From: Actinomycetes bacterium
Lineage (GTDB): Bacteria > Actinomycetota > Coriobacteriia > WRKU01 > WQUG01
Length of the DNA: 5,207 bases
NCBI GenBank assembly: GCA_031268615.1
Contig: JAIRWZ010000123.1
Span: 1 to 5,207 of the forward strand
Direction: 5' to 3'
In this document: positions 1 through 5,207 of the stretch, in pieces
Numbering within the stretch: position 1 is the first letter of the stretch
Layout of the letters: every line of letters begins with the position of its first letter
Program-made: the position numbers and the translations under genes
Notes under the pieces: generated by a model
What the model was told of the DNA's origin: nothing
The model's database searches: none
The model's input: the letters and a program-made list of their open reading frames with translations, nothing else

Positions 1-990
1 ACGATTCTTGACGGGATTATGGCGTCCTACGCGGGCGGGCATATTGCTACGCCGGACTCGCGCGCGATTGTGGCGCGGCTGGCGGACGCGCTGAACGACG
101 AGACTTTTACCCTGTCTCCGGGCAAGGCGTACCGGCATATTCTGGTGGTCAAGGGGCATCCGGAACTGTTGGATGTGCGCTATACGCCGCCGCACGACAT
201 TTCAGACCGACCGGTGGCTGAATTTTTGCCGCAAGGACCGGGAGCGGATTTGCTGCTGGGGCTGATGGAGGCGGCGCGACCCTTGCTGTTGGCTGATCCT
301 ACCAATGCTCGCCTGGCCGACGAAAACCGCTGCATGATTACTGATATCTGGCCGTTTTGGCCGGGGACGGCGCCAGCGGGCTTGCGTTCATTTGCGGAGC
401 TGCGGGGCGGCTTGCGTGCGGCGATGACGTCGGGCGTGGACCTATTACGCGGACTGTCCGTACTGTTTGGGTTCCGATTTCTGGAGCTGGATGGGGTCAA
501 GGTTACCGATGGACTGGACAATGACTTTGCCGGGCAGGCCGAAGGCGCACTGGCGGCGCTGGAAGCGGATGAAGCTGATGTGGTCGTCATCCATGTGGAG
601 GCCCCTGACGAGATGGGTCACGCGGGCGATATAGAGGCAAAGCTGGACGCTATTGAGGCCATTGACCGCGACATCGTGTCGCGGCTGCTGGGCTATGGGA
701 GCCAGCACGGGGGTGCTGGTGGTGGCGGTGAGGGTGCTGCTGGTGAGGGCGGCGGCGCGGATGCTGATGAAGGCGTTGGCGCTGGTGAGGGCGTGCGGAT
801 TTTAGCGATGCCCGACCACTATACCCCCATTGCGACCAAGACGCACGAGGGGATACCGGTGCCGTTTTTGCTCTGGGGAAGTGGAATTGAACCAAACGGC
901 GCAGAAAACTATAGCGAGGAAGCGGCGGCTGCTACGGGTCTGACCTTGGATCCGGACGGCTGGCGGGTCATGGATTTGTTGTTAGGTTGA
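1..990 (+). CDS. Archaeal-type cofactor-independent phosphoglycerate mutase or related putative homoserine kinase, 5' truncated
   Basis: The reading frame is open from base 1 and ends at TGA 988-990, giving 329 codons; the start and the phosphoserine nucleophile region lie upstream. This is the ApgM branch of the alkaline phosphatase superfamily. Visible landmarks, numbered from the first codon, are the ASYAGGHIAT segment (codons 8-17), the DIWPFWPG segment typical of the branch near codon 116, the metal-binding HVEAPDEMGHAGD (His198, Asp203, His207, Asp210), and PDHYTPI with a later THEG (Asp272, His273, His282). ApgM enzymes interconvert 3- and 2-phosphoglycerate in the cytoplasm using two divalent metals. 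A close sister group is annotated as a proposed homoserine kinase, often beside hom or aspartate kinase genes, and the fragment alone cannot separate the two. A Gly/Ala/Glu-rich insertion at about codons 234-264 is unusual. The gene converges on its downstream neighbour. Family confidence is high, exact substrate uncertain. Confidence 0.9.
   Translation, partial: TILDGIMASYAGGHIATPDSRAIVARLADALNDETFTLSPGKAYRHILVVKGHPELLDVRYTPPHDISDRPVAEFLPQGPGADLLLGLMEAARPLLLADPTNARLADENRCMITDIWPFWPGTAPAGLRSFAELRGGLRAAMTSGVDLLRGLSVLFGFRFLELDGVKVTDGLDNDFAGQAEGALAALEADEADVVVIHVEAPDEMGHAGDIEAKLDAIEAIDRDIVSRLLGYGSQHGGAGGGGEGAAGEGGGADADEGVGAGEGVRILAMPDHYTPIATKTHEGIPVPFLLWGSGIEPNGAENYSEEAAAATGLTLDPDGWRVMDLLLG
700..795 (+). 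repeat. Low-complexity Gly-rich insertion inside the ApgM-like gene
   Basis: About 31 codons made almost only of Gly, Ala, Glu and Asp sit between LLGYG and the VRILAMPDH strand, where relatives have only a short turn. The DNA is built from degenerate GGTGNTGGTGAGGGC-like units; the 12-mer GCTGGTGAGGGC occurs exactly at 739-750 and 781-792. The reading frame is kept and the metal ligands on both sides are intact, so it most likely forms a flexible surface loop produced by repeat expansion. Confidence 0.7.
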
Positions 991-1005
991 TGATGCGCTG
1001 GTCCT

Positions 1006-1054
1006 TGTGGGTGTGGGCTTGAGTTTGGATGTGAGTGCGGATGTGGGTGTGGGC
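1006..1054. repeat. G/T-rich degenerate direct repeats between convergent genes
   Basis: The 13-mer TGTGGGTGTGGGC occurs exactly twice (1006-1018 and 1042-1054). Between the copies lie two 12-bp units starting GGATGTG (1027-1038 and 1039-1050) that match at 10 of 12 bases. The tract fills most of the 76-bp gap between the ApgM-like stop and the stop of the minus-strand oxidoreductase. There is no good hairpin with a T-run on either strand, so it does not look like an intrinsic terminator. It resembles slippage-generated low-complexity DNA. Confidence 0.6.
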
Positions 1055-1066
1055 CAGAGGGTGTTT

Positions 1067-1687
1067 CTACAACTTCCCGGCAATCAGTCGGCCCAAGGAA
1101 TGGGCGCGGTCCCATTCGCGATGGGGAAGGATGCTGTCAGGCGCTACGCGGTGAACCTCCATCGAACCTAAGGCGTTGATGTGGCAGGCGGCCAGAGCGC
1201 TGCGCAAGGTGCGGATGTGCCCGCCGCCGGTATTGAAGAAAGCGCCGATGGGTCCTGCTGACCGGGCGCTTGTGATGATGATGGCCTGCTTTGTTGCCCG
1301 TGCGAGGGGTTCCGGTCGCAGCTCATGGGGTCCCAGTCCCGGGAGCGGTGGCTGAGACTTGTCGGCCTCGAACCAGGTACGCAGGCGCCTGAGAAGGGTA
1401 GAGACGGCGCTGCTGCTGCCGCTGTTGGCGCCGCCGCCCGCGTCGGCGCCCAGAATGACGCCGTCAGCCTGAGCTATCAGAATGGATAATTCCTGCAAGT
1501 CATCGTCTATTTTGCAGCCATCTCCCAACGCGCACAGTTTGCAGTTCACGCAGTCGTAGATACGGTAATCGCGCAATTGCAGTCGCGTAACCTGTGCCCC
1601 AGCGCCTTCGGCAGCGCGGGCGGCGGCTTCCAACGATTGGCTGACCGCACCAGACCCACGTGCCGCGTCAAGGGCGATGATGTTCAT
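1067..1687 (-). CDS. Flavodoxin-fold NAD(P)H-dependent oxidoreductase-like protein (iron-sulfur flavoprotein-like)
   Basis: The protein has 206 residues, with ATG at 1687-1685, TAG at 1069-1067 and a GAGG ribosome-binding site at 1696-1693, five bases before the start. The layout follows the NADPH-dependent FMN reductase/iron-sulfur flavoprotein family: an N-terminal beta strand (MNIIALDAARGSG), a helix rich in Ala and Glu, strand QVTRLQLRDYRI, then DCVNCKLCALGDGCKIDDD (residues 45-63). That segment carries Cys46, Cys49, Cys52 and Cys58, the spacing seen in members with a cysteine cluster, followed by the acidic helix and the ADGVILGA strand. Two family signatures are weak: the GSPRxxGNT flavin-phosphate loop reads DAARGSGAVS, and the usual SPVYxG after ILG is replaced by ADAGGGANSGSSS (81-93). 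Such proteins move electrons between NAD(P)H, flavin and sometimes a cluster in the cytoplasm; the substrate here is unknown. It is transcribed alone and convergent to the upstream gene. The fold call is good, but activity is uncertain because of the altered flavin loops. Confidence 0.82.
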   Translation of the reverse strand: MNIIALDAARGSGAVSQSLEAAARAAEGAGAQVTRLQLRDYRIYDCVNCKLCALGDGCKIDDDLQELSILIAQADGVILGADAGGGANSGSSSAVSTLLRRLRTWFEADKSQPPLPGLGPHELRPEPLARATKQAIIITSARSAGPIGAFFNTGGGHIRTLRSALAACHINALGSMEVHRVAPDSILPHREWDRAHSLGRLIAGKL

Positions 1688-1706
1688 GGCCGCCTCATGC
1701 TCGACG

Positions 1707-1724
1707 CGTATTCAACGTATTCAG
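1707..1724. repeat. Tandem 9-bp repeat upstream of the oxidoreductase gene
   Basis: CGTATTCAA (1707-1715) is followed directly by CGTATTCAG (1716-1724), matching at 8 of 9 bases. It lies 20-37 bp upstream of the minus-strand oxidoreductase start. That is where a leader or operator could sit, but two short copies can arise by chance and no regulator gene is adjacent. The repeat is visible; any regulatory role is speculation. Confidence 0.35.
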
Positions 1725-1951
1725 TGGTAGGCGATTTTTCCGGTGCCGCTGCCATTCCGACATGACAGCCAAGCCGGGGATTTGCGATAAAACTTCCCGT
1801 ATGACACAGTCCCGTGACACAGAATCCTTCCCTGAGGTGTTGGACACTGTCTAATGGTAAAGGAAACCCCTATGATAAAGCAAGGAGCAATTTGCTAAAC
1901 GGCAGCAGAGTGCAGGAGGGAACAAAACAGAAAACGTCGCGGCAGCAGGGA

Positions 1952-1976
1952 TGGACCCCCGGTCAAGGCCGGGGGC
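1952..1976. repeat. Palindromic repeat, intergenic copy (TCAAG-loop family)
   Basis: The left arm CCCCCGG (1956-1962) and right arm CCGGGGG (1969-1975) are perfect complements around a TCAAGG loop, preceded by TGGA. The same TGGA-arm-TCAAG-arm layout, in the same orientation but with different arm bases, recurs about 630 bp downstream inside the membrane protein gene. Compensated arm sequences with a constant loop are typical of a dispersed short palindromic repeat family. No T-run follows, so terminator function is unlikely. Confidence 0.7.
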
Positions 1977-2061
1977 AGGCTCAGTACTCACTTCGTCTGT
2001 TTGTGTTACTGATGTGACAGGTAACGGATGTTCACCTCTGCGACGAGGGGGTGGTTTCGGG

Positions 2062-2067
2062 TACAAT
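2062..2067 (+). promoter_or_regulatory. Weak -10-like box upstream of the membrane protein gene
   Basis: TACAAT matches the sigma-70 -10 consensus at five of six positions and lies 34 bp before the chosen GTG start, which would give a short leader containing the GAGGGGAG ribosome-binding site. No acceptable -35 element is visible at normal spacing. Treat it only as a candidate. Confidence 0.25.
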
Positions 2068-2080
2068 CGGTATCCTATTT

Positions 2081-2088
2081 GAGGGGAG
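2081..2088 (+). promoter_or_regulatory. Ribosome-binding site that decides the membrane protein start
   Basis: GAGGGGAG ends seven bases before the GTG at 2096. An in-frame GTG at 2051 has no comparable Shine-Dalgarno sequence and would place this site inside the coding region, so the start at 2096 is preferred. An in-frame ATG at 2117 lacks a well-placed site. Confidence 0.65.
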
Positions 2089-2095
2089 TCCGGCA

Positions 2096-2677
2096 GTGTA
2101 TTACGGTTATGGCGATATGGCGAAGTATCTGTTTCTGCAGCTGGGGGTCATCTGGGTTCTGGGCTGCGGTTTCGGTTTTTGTGGCGCGTTTATGGTGGGC
2201 AAGAGCCGGGGTGGGCGCGCGGCGGAGCGATTTGTGCGCGTCACGATGATTGTCTTTTGGGTGGGCATTGCTGGTATTGTGGGGTATTCTTTGATCAGCG
2301 GCGAGCTAATCCGGTTCCTGCGGACCTATGGTTTTGGACCGATAATCGAGATGCTGCTGTTGGCGGCTGGCGACATTTTTATCATGTGGTTCATGGGCAA
2401 ACAGTATGCTAACAGCCGCATTGCCATAGATGAAAAGTTTGGCTCGAAAGAGGCTTTTGACGCCGCGAAAGCCGAGGCCAAACGTGCCGGCCAGGAAGCC
2501 TATGAGAAGGCATTGCGAGGCACGGTGAGTCGTTTTCGTGTGAGTGAGAATTTCGACGGTACGAATGATACGGATGGACTGGATCCTCGGGTCAAGCCCG
2601 AGGATGACACGGTGGGGGTTGAGGATGACGTGGTAGGGTCTGAGAATTCCATGGTGGAGGTGGAGAGCGGTGAGTGA
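2096..2677 (+). CDS. Small three-helix membrane protein of unknown function with a repeat-derived C-terminal tail
   Basis: I do not recognise the family. From the GTG at 2096 the protein has 193 residues; an upstream in-frame GTG at 2051 would add 15. Three hydrophobic stretches look membrane-spanning: about 11-35 (YLFLQLGVIWVLGCGFGFCG), 47-68 (VTMIVFWVGIAGIVGYSLIS) and 80-101 (FGPIIEMLLLAAGDIFIMWF). The loop between the first two (KSRGGRAAER) is basic and probably cytoplasmic. A polar helix rich in Lys, Glu and Ala (about 108-141) follows the third segment. The last part is not protein-family-like: it encodes DGLDPRVKPEDD from a palindromic repeat, then acidic seven-residue units EDDTVGV, EDDVVGS and ENSMVEV. 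The ancestral protein may have ended near residue 143. The stop TGA at 2675-2677 overlaps the metH start by eight bases, implying translational coupling. No cleavable signal peptide is evident. The gene is likely real, the function unknown. Confidence 0.72.
   Translation: MYYGYGDMAKYLFLQLGVIWVLGCGFGFCGAFMVGKSRGGRAAERFVRVTMIVFWVGIAGIVGYSLISGELIRFLRTYGFGPIIEMLLLAAGDIFIMWFMGKQYANSRIAIDEKFGSKEAFDAAKAEAKRAGQEAYEKALRGTVSRFRVSENFDGTNDTDGLDPRVKPEDDTVGVEDDVVGSENSMVEVESGE
2580..2606. repeat. Palindromic repeat inside coding sequence, encoding DPRVKPEDD
   Basis: ATCCTCGGG (2583-2591) and CCCGAGGAT (2597-2605) form a perfect 9-bp inverted repeat around the loop TCAAG. In the frame of the membrane protein it reads DPRVKPEDD, a peptide I know as the typical translation of a dispersed palindromic repeat in several bacteria. 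It shares the TGGA lead and the TCAAG loop with the intergenic copy at 1952-1976. The element is in frame and has no stop, so it has been taken into the protein tail. Confidence 0.8.
2600..2662 (+). repeat. Three degenerate 21-bp tandem units at the end of the membrane protein gene
   Basis: Units run 2600-2620, 2621-2641 and 2642-2662. The first two share GAGGATGAC exactly and most of the rest (GGTNGGG); the third keeps GAG at its start and GGTGGAGG. They encode EDDTVGV, EDDVVGS and ENSMVEV, and a partial fourth unit (GAG...) leads into the stop codon. The first unit begins in the right arm of the palindrome, so the tandem array probably grew out of the repeat element. Confidence 0.65.
2656..2660 (+). 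promoter_or_regulatory. Ribosome-binding site of metH, within the tandem repeat
   Basis: GGAGG lies nine bases before the GTG at 2670, inside the third 21-bp unit and inside the coding region of the upstream membrane protein. A second purine run GGAGAG (2662-2667) is too close to be optimal. The position supports the GTG start and coupled translation of the two genes. Confidence 0.6.
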
Positions 2678-5207
2678 TTTCTTGACCCGGTTGGGTCGCG
2701 ATATGCTGGTGCTGGAAGGCGCGATGGGTACGATGTTGCAGGCGGCTGACATCGAATATGACGGTGCGCCCGAAGCGTTGAACCTCACTGCGCCCGATGT
2801 CATCACGGGTATTCACCGGCTGTACCACGAAGCGGGCGCGGATTGTGCTATCACCAATACCTTTGGGGGCAGTCGTCCGCAGCTGTCCGCCCATGCCCAC
2901 GGTGCGACCGATATTCTGGTTGACGTTAATCGTGTCGCGGTGGAGTTAGCCCGTGCCGGTGGTGCGCCGTATGTTCTGGCCGACCTTGGGCCGACCGGAC
3001 TGGTCATGGAGCCGTTGGGCAGCGCCACTTTCGACGAGGTCTACGAAGCGTTTGCTGAACAGGCCGCTGCTTTAGCGCAAGGGCGACCTGACGCCTTTTT
3101 GCTGGAGACTTTTACCGATATTGCCGAAGTTCGCGCTGCTGCGTTGGCGTGTCGCGATGTGGACGCCGACATTCCCGTTTTGGCGTTGGTGACCTTTGGC
3201 TCGGACGGGCGCATGGAGCTGTCTGGTACCGACCCCGCCACAGCCGCCATCATTTTGCGCGCGGTCGGCGCTGCCGCGGTCGGCATGAACTGCGGTCTGG
3301 GTCCCGCACAGATGGGTCCGCTGGCGCAGGCAATGCTGGCCGCAACGACGCTGCCTGTCATCACGCAGCCCAACGCCGGTCTGCCCGAACTTCGCGCCGA
3401 TGGGCACACGCATTTTCCCGGTACGCCGGAAGATTTTCGCACCTTTGCCCACGCCATGCGCCAGGCCGGGGTTGCCGCTATCGGATCGTGCTGTGGGTCA
3501 ACTCCGGACTTTACGGCCGTCATTGCCGACGAAGTTGGTGGGAAAGCGGTGATTGCTGTGCCATCACAGGCACGTGGCGTTTCTGTAGGGACGCCTTCCG
3601 ATCCAGAGGGTCGGTTGGCGTCCGTGGGTTCGGCAGTGGTCGGCGGACGGCAATCCGACGCAAGCGCCGGAAAGCTCTCCCTCCAAACTTCCAGCCCAGC
3701 ACGTCCCACCATCGTTGCCAGTCCCCGCGCGCACGTCGCCATCGGCGCTGGCAACCCTTGCCGCATCATCGGCGAGCGCATTAACCCAACCGGAAAGGCG
3801 CGCCTGAAAGACAGTTTGCTCACGGGCAGCATGAGCGTTGTCCGCCAGTTCGCCATCGAGCAGGCTGCCGACCATGCCGACCTGCTGGACATCAACGTGG
3901 GCGCTGCCGGTATCGACGAGGCGGCCACTTTGCCGCGCGCGGTGATCACCGTGGCCGCGCTGTCCTCGCTGCCGCTCTCCATTGACACGACGAACGTGGC
4001 CGCGTTGGAGACCTCGCTCAAACGGTACCCCGGCAAGGCGCTGGTCAACAGCGTCACCGGCGAAGAACGCTCGCTGTCCACCATTTTGCCGCTGGTCGCC
4101 CGCTACGGGGCCGCTGTCGTCGTGCTGCCTTTGGACGATGACGGCATTCCGCCGACGGTCGAGGCTCGCCTGGCCGTGGTGGAGAAAATTCGCGAGCGCG
4201 CCCATACCTACCACATTCCCGATGAGGATTTGCTCGTCGATTCCCTGGTGATGGCTGCCGCGGCTGACCCGGACGCGCCGACAGTCACGCTGGATACGAT
4301 GGAGACGGTTAAAACTCGGCTACACTTGAACACCCTGTTGGGAGTCAGCAATGTCAGCCACGGCTTGCCAAACCGTCCTGCTCTGAATCGCGCTTTTCTG
4401 GCAGCAGCCATGGCGCGCGGCCTTGACGCTGCCATTTTCAATCCGGGGGAAATTGCAGGTGAGCTGGTGGGCAATGACAGGTCTTCCCACGGTGAAATAA
4501 CAACTCTGACGACACTCTCGTGGCAGGTTTTCACAGACACCTTGACGCAGGCTCTGGAAATACCCAAGAGTAACGCTGCCCACAGGGAGGCGTCGGGCAA
4601 CGCACCCGCTGACACCCCCGACCCTGCCGCGCAACTGACGGCTGCCGTGCAACAGGGTGACAGCGATGGGGCGCCCGCACTCGTGGACGCACTCACTTCC
4701 GAAGGCATGACCGCAACCGACATCATCGAAGGCGTCCTGACCCCCGCCATCCAGGAATTGGGCGCGGGATTCGCGACGGGCGCGGTCTTTTTGCCCCAGC
4801 TGATGGCCGCCGCCGAAGCTATGAAGGCGGCCGTGGCGCAGGCAAAAACCCATCTGCCGGACGGACAGGCGGACGCCGCCCCGCGCGGCCGGGTGGTGTT
4901 TGCCACCGTGAAAGGTGACATCCATTCCATCGGCAAAGACATCTGCGTCTCGCTGTTGGAAAGCCAGAATATCGCGGTCAATGACCTGGGGGTAGACGTG
5001 GACCCGCAGGCGATTTTGGCCGCGGCGCGCGGTGCCGACGTGGTGTGTCTGTCGGCGCTGATGACCACGACGCTGCCGGCGATGGAGGCCACGACGGTGG
5101 CGCTGCGGCAAAATGACCCCAACCTGCCGGTGGCGCTGGGCGGTGCGGTGGTCACGCGCGATTGGGCGGCTTCGGTCGGCGCGCTGTATACGAAAGACGC
5201 GCCGGCG
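2670..5207 (+). CDS. metH: Cobalamin-dependent methionine synthase (homocysteine S-methyltransferase/pterin/B12 modules), 3' truncated
   Basis: The frame is open for 846 codons from GTG 2670 to the window end. It transfers a methyl group from methyltetrahydrofolate through cobalamin to homocysteine, making methionine in the cytoplasm. Module 1 (about 10-290) is the zinc homocysteine methyltransferase barrel: LEGAMGTML (15-23), TNTFGGS (62-68), Glu146 in LLETFTD, and the zinc ligands Cys208 (MNCG), Cys274 and Cys275 (GSCCGS). After a poorly conserved linker (about 290-362), module 2 (about 363-590) is the pterin-binding barrel: GERINPTG (368-375), DINVG (407-411), SIDTTN around Asp439, Asn460 in VNSVTGEE, and GVSNVSHG (558-565). 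A second loose linker (about 600-650) leads to the helical cap (about 651-730, FLPQL at 707-711). The Rossmann B12 domain follows, with DIHSIG at 750-755, where His752 is the cobalt ligand, SAL at 795-797 and GG at 824-825. Whether a C-terminal AdoMet reactivation domain follows cannot be seen. The start overlaps the upstream membrane gene by eight bases and uses the GGAGG at 2656-2660. Domain identity is very secure. Confidence 0.96.
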   Translation, partial: MSDFLTRLGRDMLVLEGAMGTMLQAADIEYDGAPEALNLTAPDVITGIHRLYHEAGADCAITNTFGGSRPQLSAHAHGATDILVDVNRVAVELARAGGAPYVLADLGPTGLVMEPLGSATFDEVYEAFAEQAAALAQGRPDAFLLETFTDIAEVRAAALACRDVDADIPVLALVTFGSDGRMELSGTDPATAAIILRAVGAAAVGMNCGLGPAQMGPLAQAMLAATTLPVITQPNAGLPELRADGHTHFPGTPEDFRTFAHAMRQAGVAAIGSCCGSTPDFTAVIADEVGGKAVIAVPSQARGVSVGTPSDPEGRLASVGSAVVGGRQSDASAGKLSLQTSSPARPTIVASPRAHVAIGAGNPCRIIGERINPTGKARLKDSLLTGSMSVVRQFAIEQAADHADLLDINVGAAGIDEAATLPRAVITVAALSSLPLSIDTTNVAALETSLKRYPGKALVNSVTGEERSLSTILPLVARYGAAVVVLPLDDDGIPPTVEARLAVVEKIRERAHTYHIPDEDLLVDSLVMAAAADPDAPTVTLDTMETVKTRLHLNTLLGVSNVSHGLPNRPALNRAFLAAAMARGLDAAIFNPGEIAGELVGNDRSSHGEITTLTTLSWQVFTDTLTQALEIPKSNAAHREASGNAPADTPDPAAQLTAAVQQGDSDGAPALVDALTSEGMTATDIIEGVLTPAIQELGAGFATGAVFLPQLMAAAEAMKAAVAQAKTHLPDGQADAAPRGRVVFATVKGDIHSIGKDICVSLLESQNIAVNDLGVDVDPQAILAAARGADVVCLSALMTTTLPAMEATTVALRQNDPNLPVALGGAVVTRDWAASVGALYTKDAPA

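Larger units (their letters stand above)
1688..2095. other. Intergenic region with no convincing gene
   Basis: This 408-bp gap between divergently oriented genes holds the 5' region of the minus-strand oxidoreductase gene and the upstream region of the membrane protein gene. It is less GC-rich than its neighbours around 1780-1950. Visible items are a near-perfect tandem 9-mer CGTATTCAA/CGTATTCAG at 1707-1724, the octamer TGACACAG at 1802-1809 and 1815-1822, a palindromic repeat at 1952-1976 and a weak -10-like TACAAT at 2062. Short open frames here have no family-like sequence or good start signal. No tRNA, B12 or SAM riboswitch hallmark was recognised. Confidence 0.6.

Noticed and set aside
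1952..1980. Rho-independent terminator
   Set aside because: The hairpin is strong, but no T-run follows on either strand and no gene ends just before it; it matches a dispersed repeat better.
1814..2017. Possible small plus-strand gene of 67 residues in the intergenic region
   Set aside because: Composition is not protein-like, it runs through the palindromic repeat, and no good Shine-Dalgarno sequence precedes its start.
1851..2066. Possible small minus-strand gene of 71 residues
   Set aside because: Its translation is Pro/Arg-rich at one end, includes the repeat read as GLDRGS, and has no family resemblance or start signal.
1688..2095. SAM or cobalamin riboswitch controlling metH
   Set aside because: No B12-box-like conserved core or SAM-I hallmark could be recognised on the plus strand, and the region lies before the membrane protein gene rather than directly before metH.
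2051..2095. Longer form of the membrane protein starting at GTG 2051
   Set aside because: There is no ribosome-binding site before 2051, while GAGGGGAG at 2081-2088 sits at ideal distance before GTG 2096.
3041..4084. Second long minus-strand open frame opposite metH
   Set aside because: It is the same kind of antisense shadow, covering the homocysteine and pterin domains; no ribosome-binding site or family motif was seen.
4208..5155. Long minus-strand open frame opposite metH
   Set aside because: It lies entirely within the metH coding region, whose protein is conserved across all its domains. The antisense translation is Ser/Ala/Arg-rich without a recognisable fold, a usual result of high GC at third codon positions.

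Overview
The window is GC-rich bacterial DNA with strongly biased third codon positions. It shows four protein-coding genes, two of them cut by the window edges. The organism cannot be named from this alone. A cobalamin-dependent methionine synthase starting with a compact homocysteine/pterin/B12 layout, next to an archaeal-type (ApgM-like) phosphoglycerate mutase or homoserine-kinase-like protein, would suit a high-GC anaerobe such as a member of the Coriobacteriia or Chloroflexota. This is low-confidence inference. Against it, the palindromic repeat encoding DPRVKPEDD is best known to me from Alphaproteobacteria.

Layout. Positions 1-990 (+) hold the C-terminal three quarters of an alkaline-phosphatase-superfamily ApgM/putative homoserine kinase, with a Gly-rich insertion just before its last metal-binding motif. 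A short G/T-rich degenerate repeat tract (991-1066) separates it from a convergent gene at 1067-1687 (-) for a small flavodoxin-fold, cysteine-containing oxidoreductase. Positions 1688-2095 carry no convincing gene. They hold the likely 5' region of the oxidoreductase gene, one copy of a palindromic repeat and a weak promoter candidate. Positions 2096-2677 (+) encode a small three-helix membrane protein of unknown function. Its C-terminal tail consists of a second copy of the same palindromic repeat followed by a degenerate 21-bp tandem repeat. Its last codons overlap the GTG start of a large metH-like gene (2670 to beyond the end), which is open through all 846 visible codons and stops inside the B12-binding Rossmann domain.

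How the genes relate. The metH-like protein makes methionine from homocysteine. If the first gene is the homoserine kinase analogue rather than a glycolytic mutase, both would belong to aspartate-family amino acid metabolism, but they lie in different transcription units here. The membrane protein gene and metH form a translationally coupled pair whose shared junction is built from repeat sequence.

I saw no CRISPR array, tRNA, rRNA, transposase, riboswitch or defence system. The most unusual feature is the repeat element that has become coding sequence and supplies the ribosome-binding site of metH. No clearly new biological system is visible.
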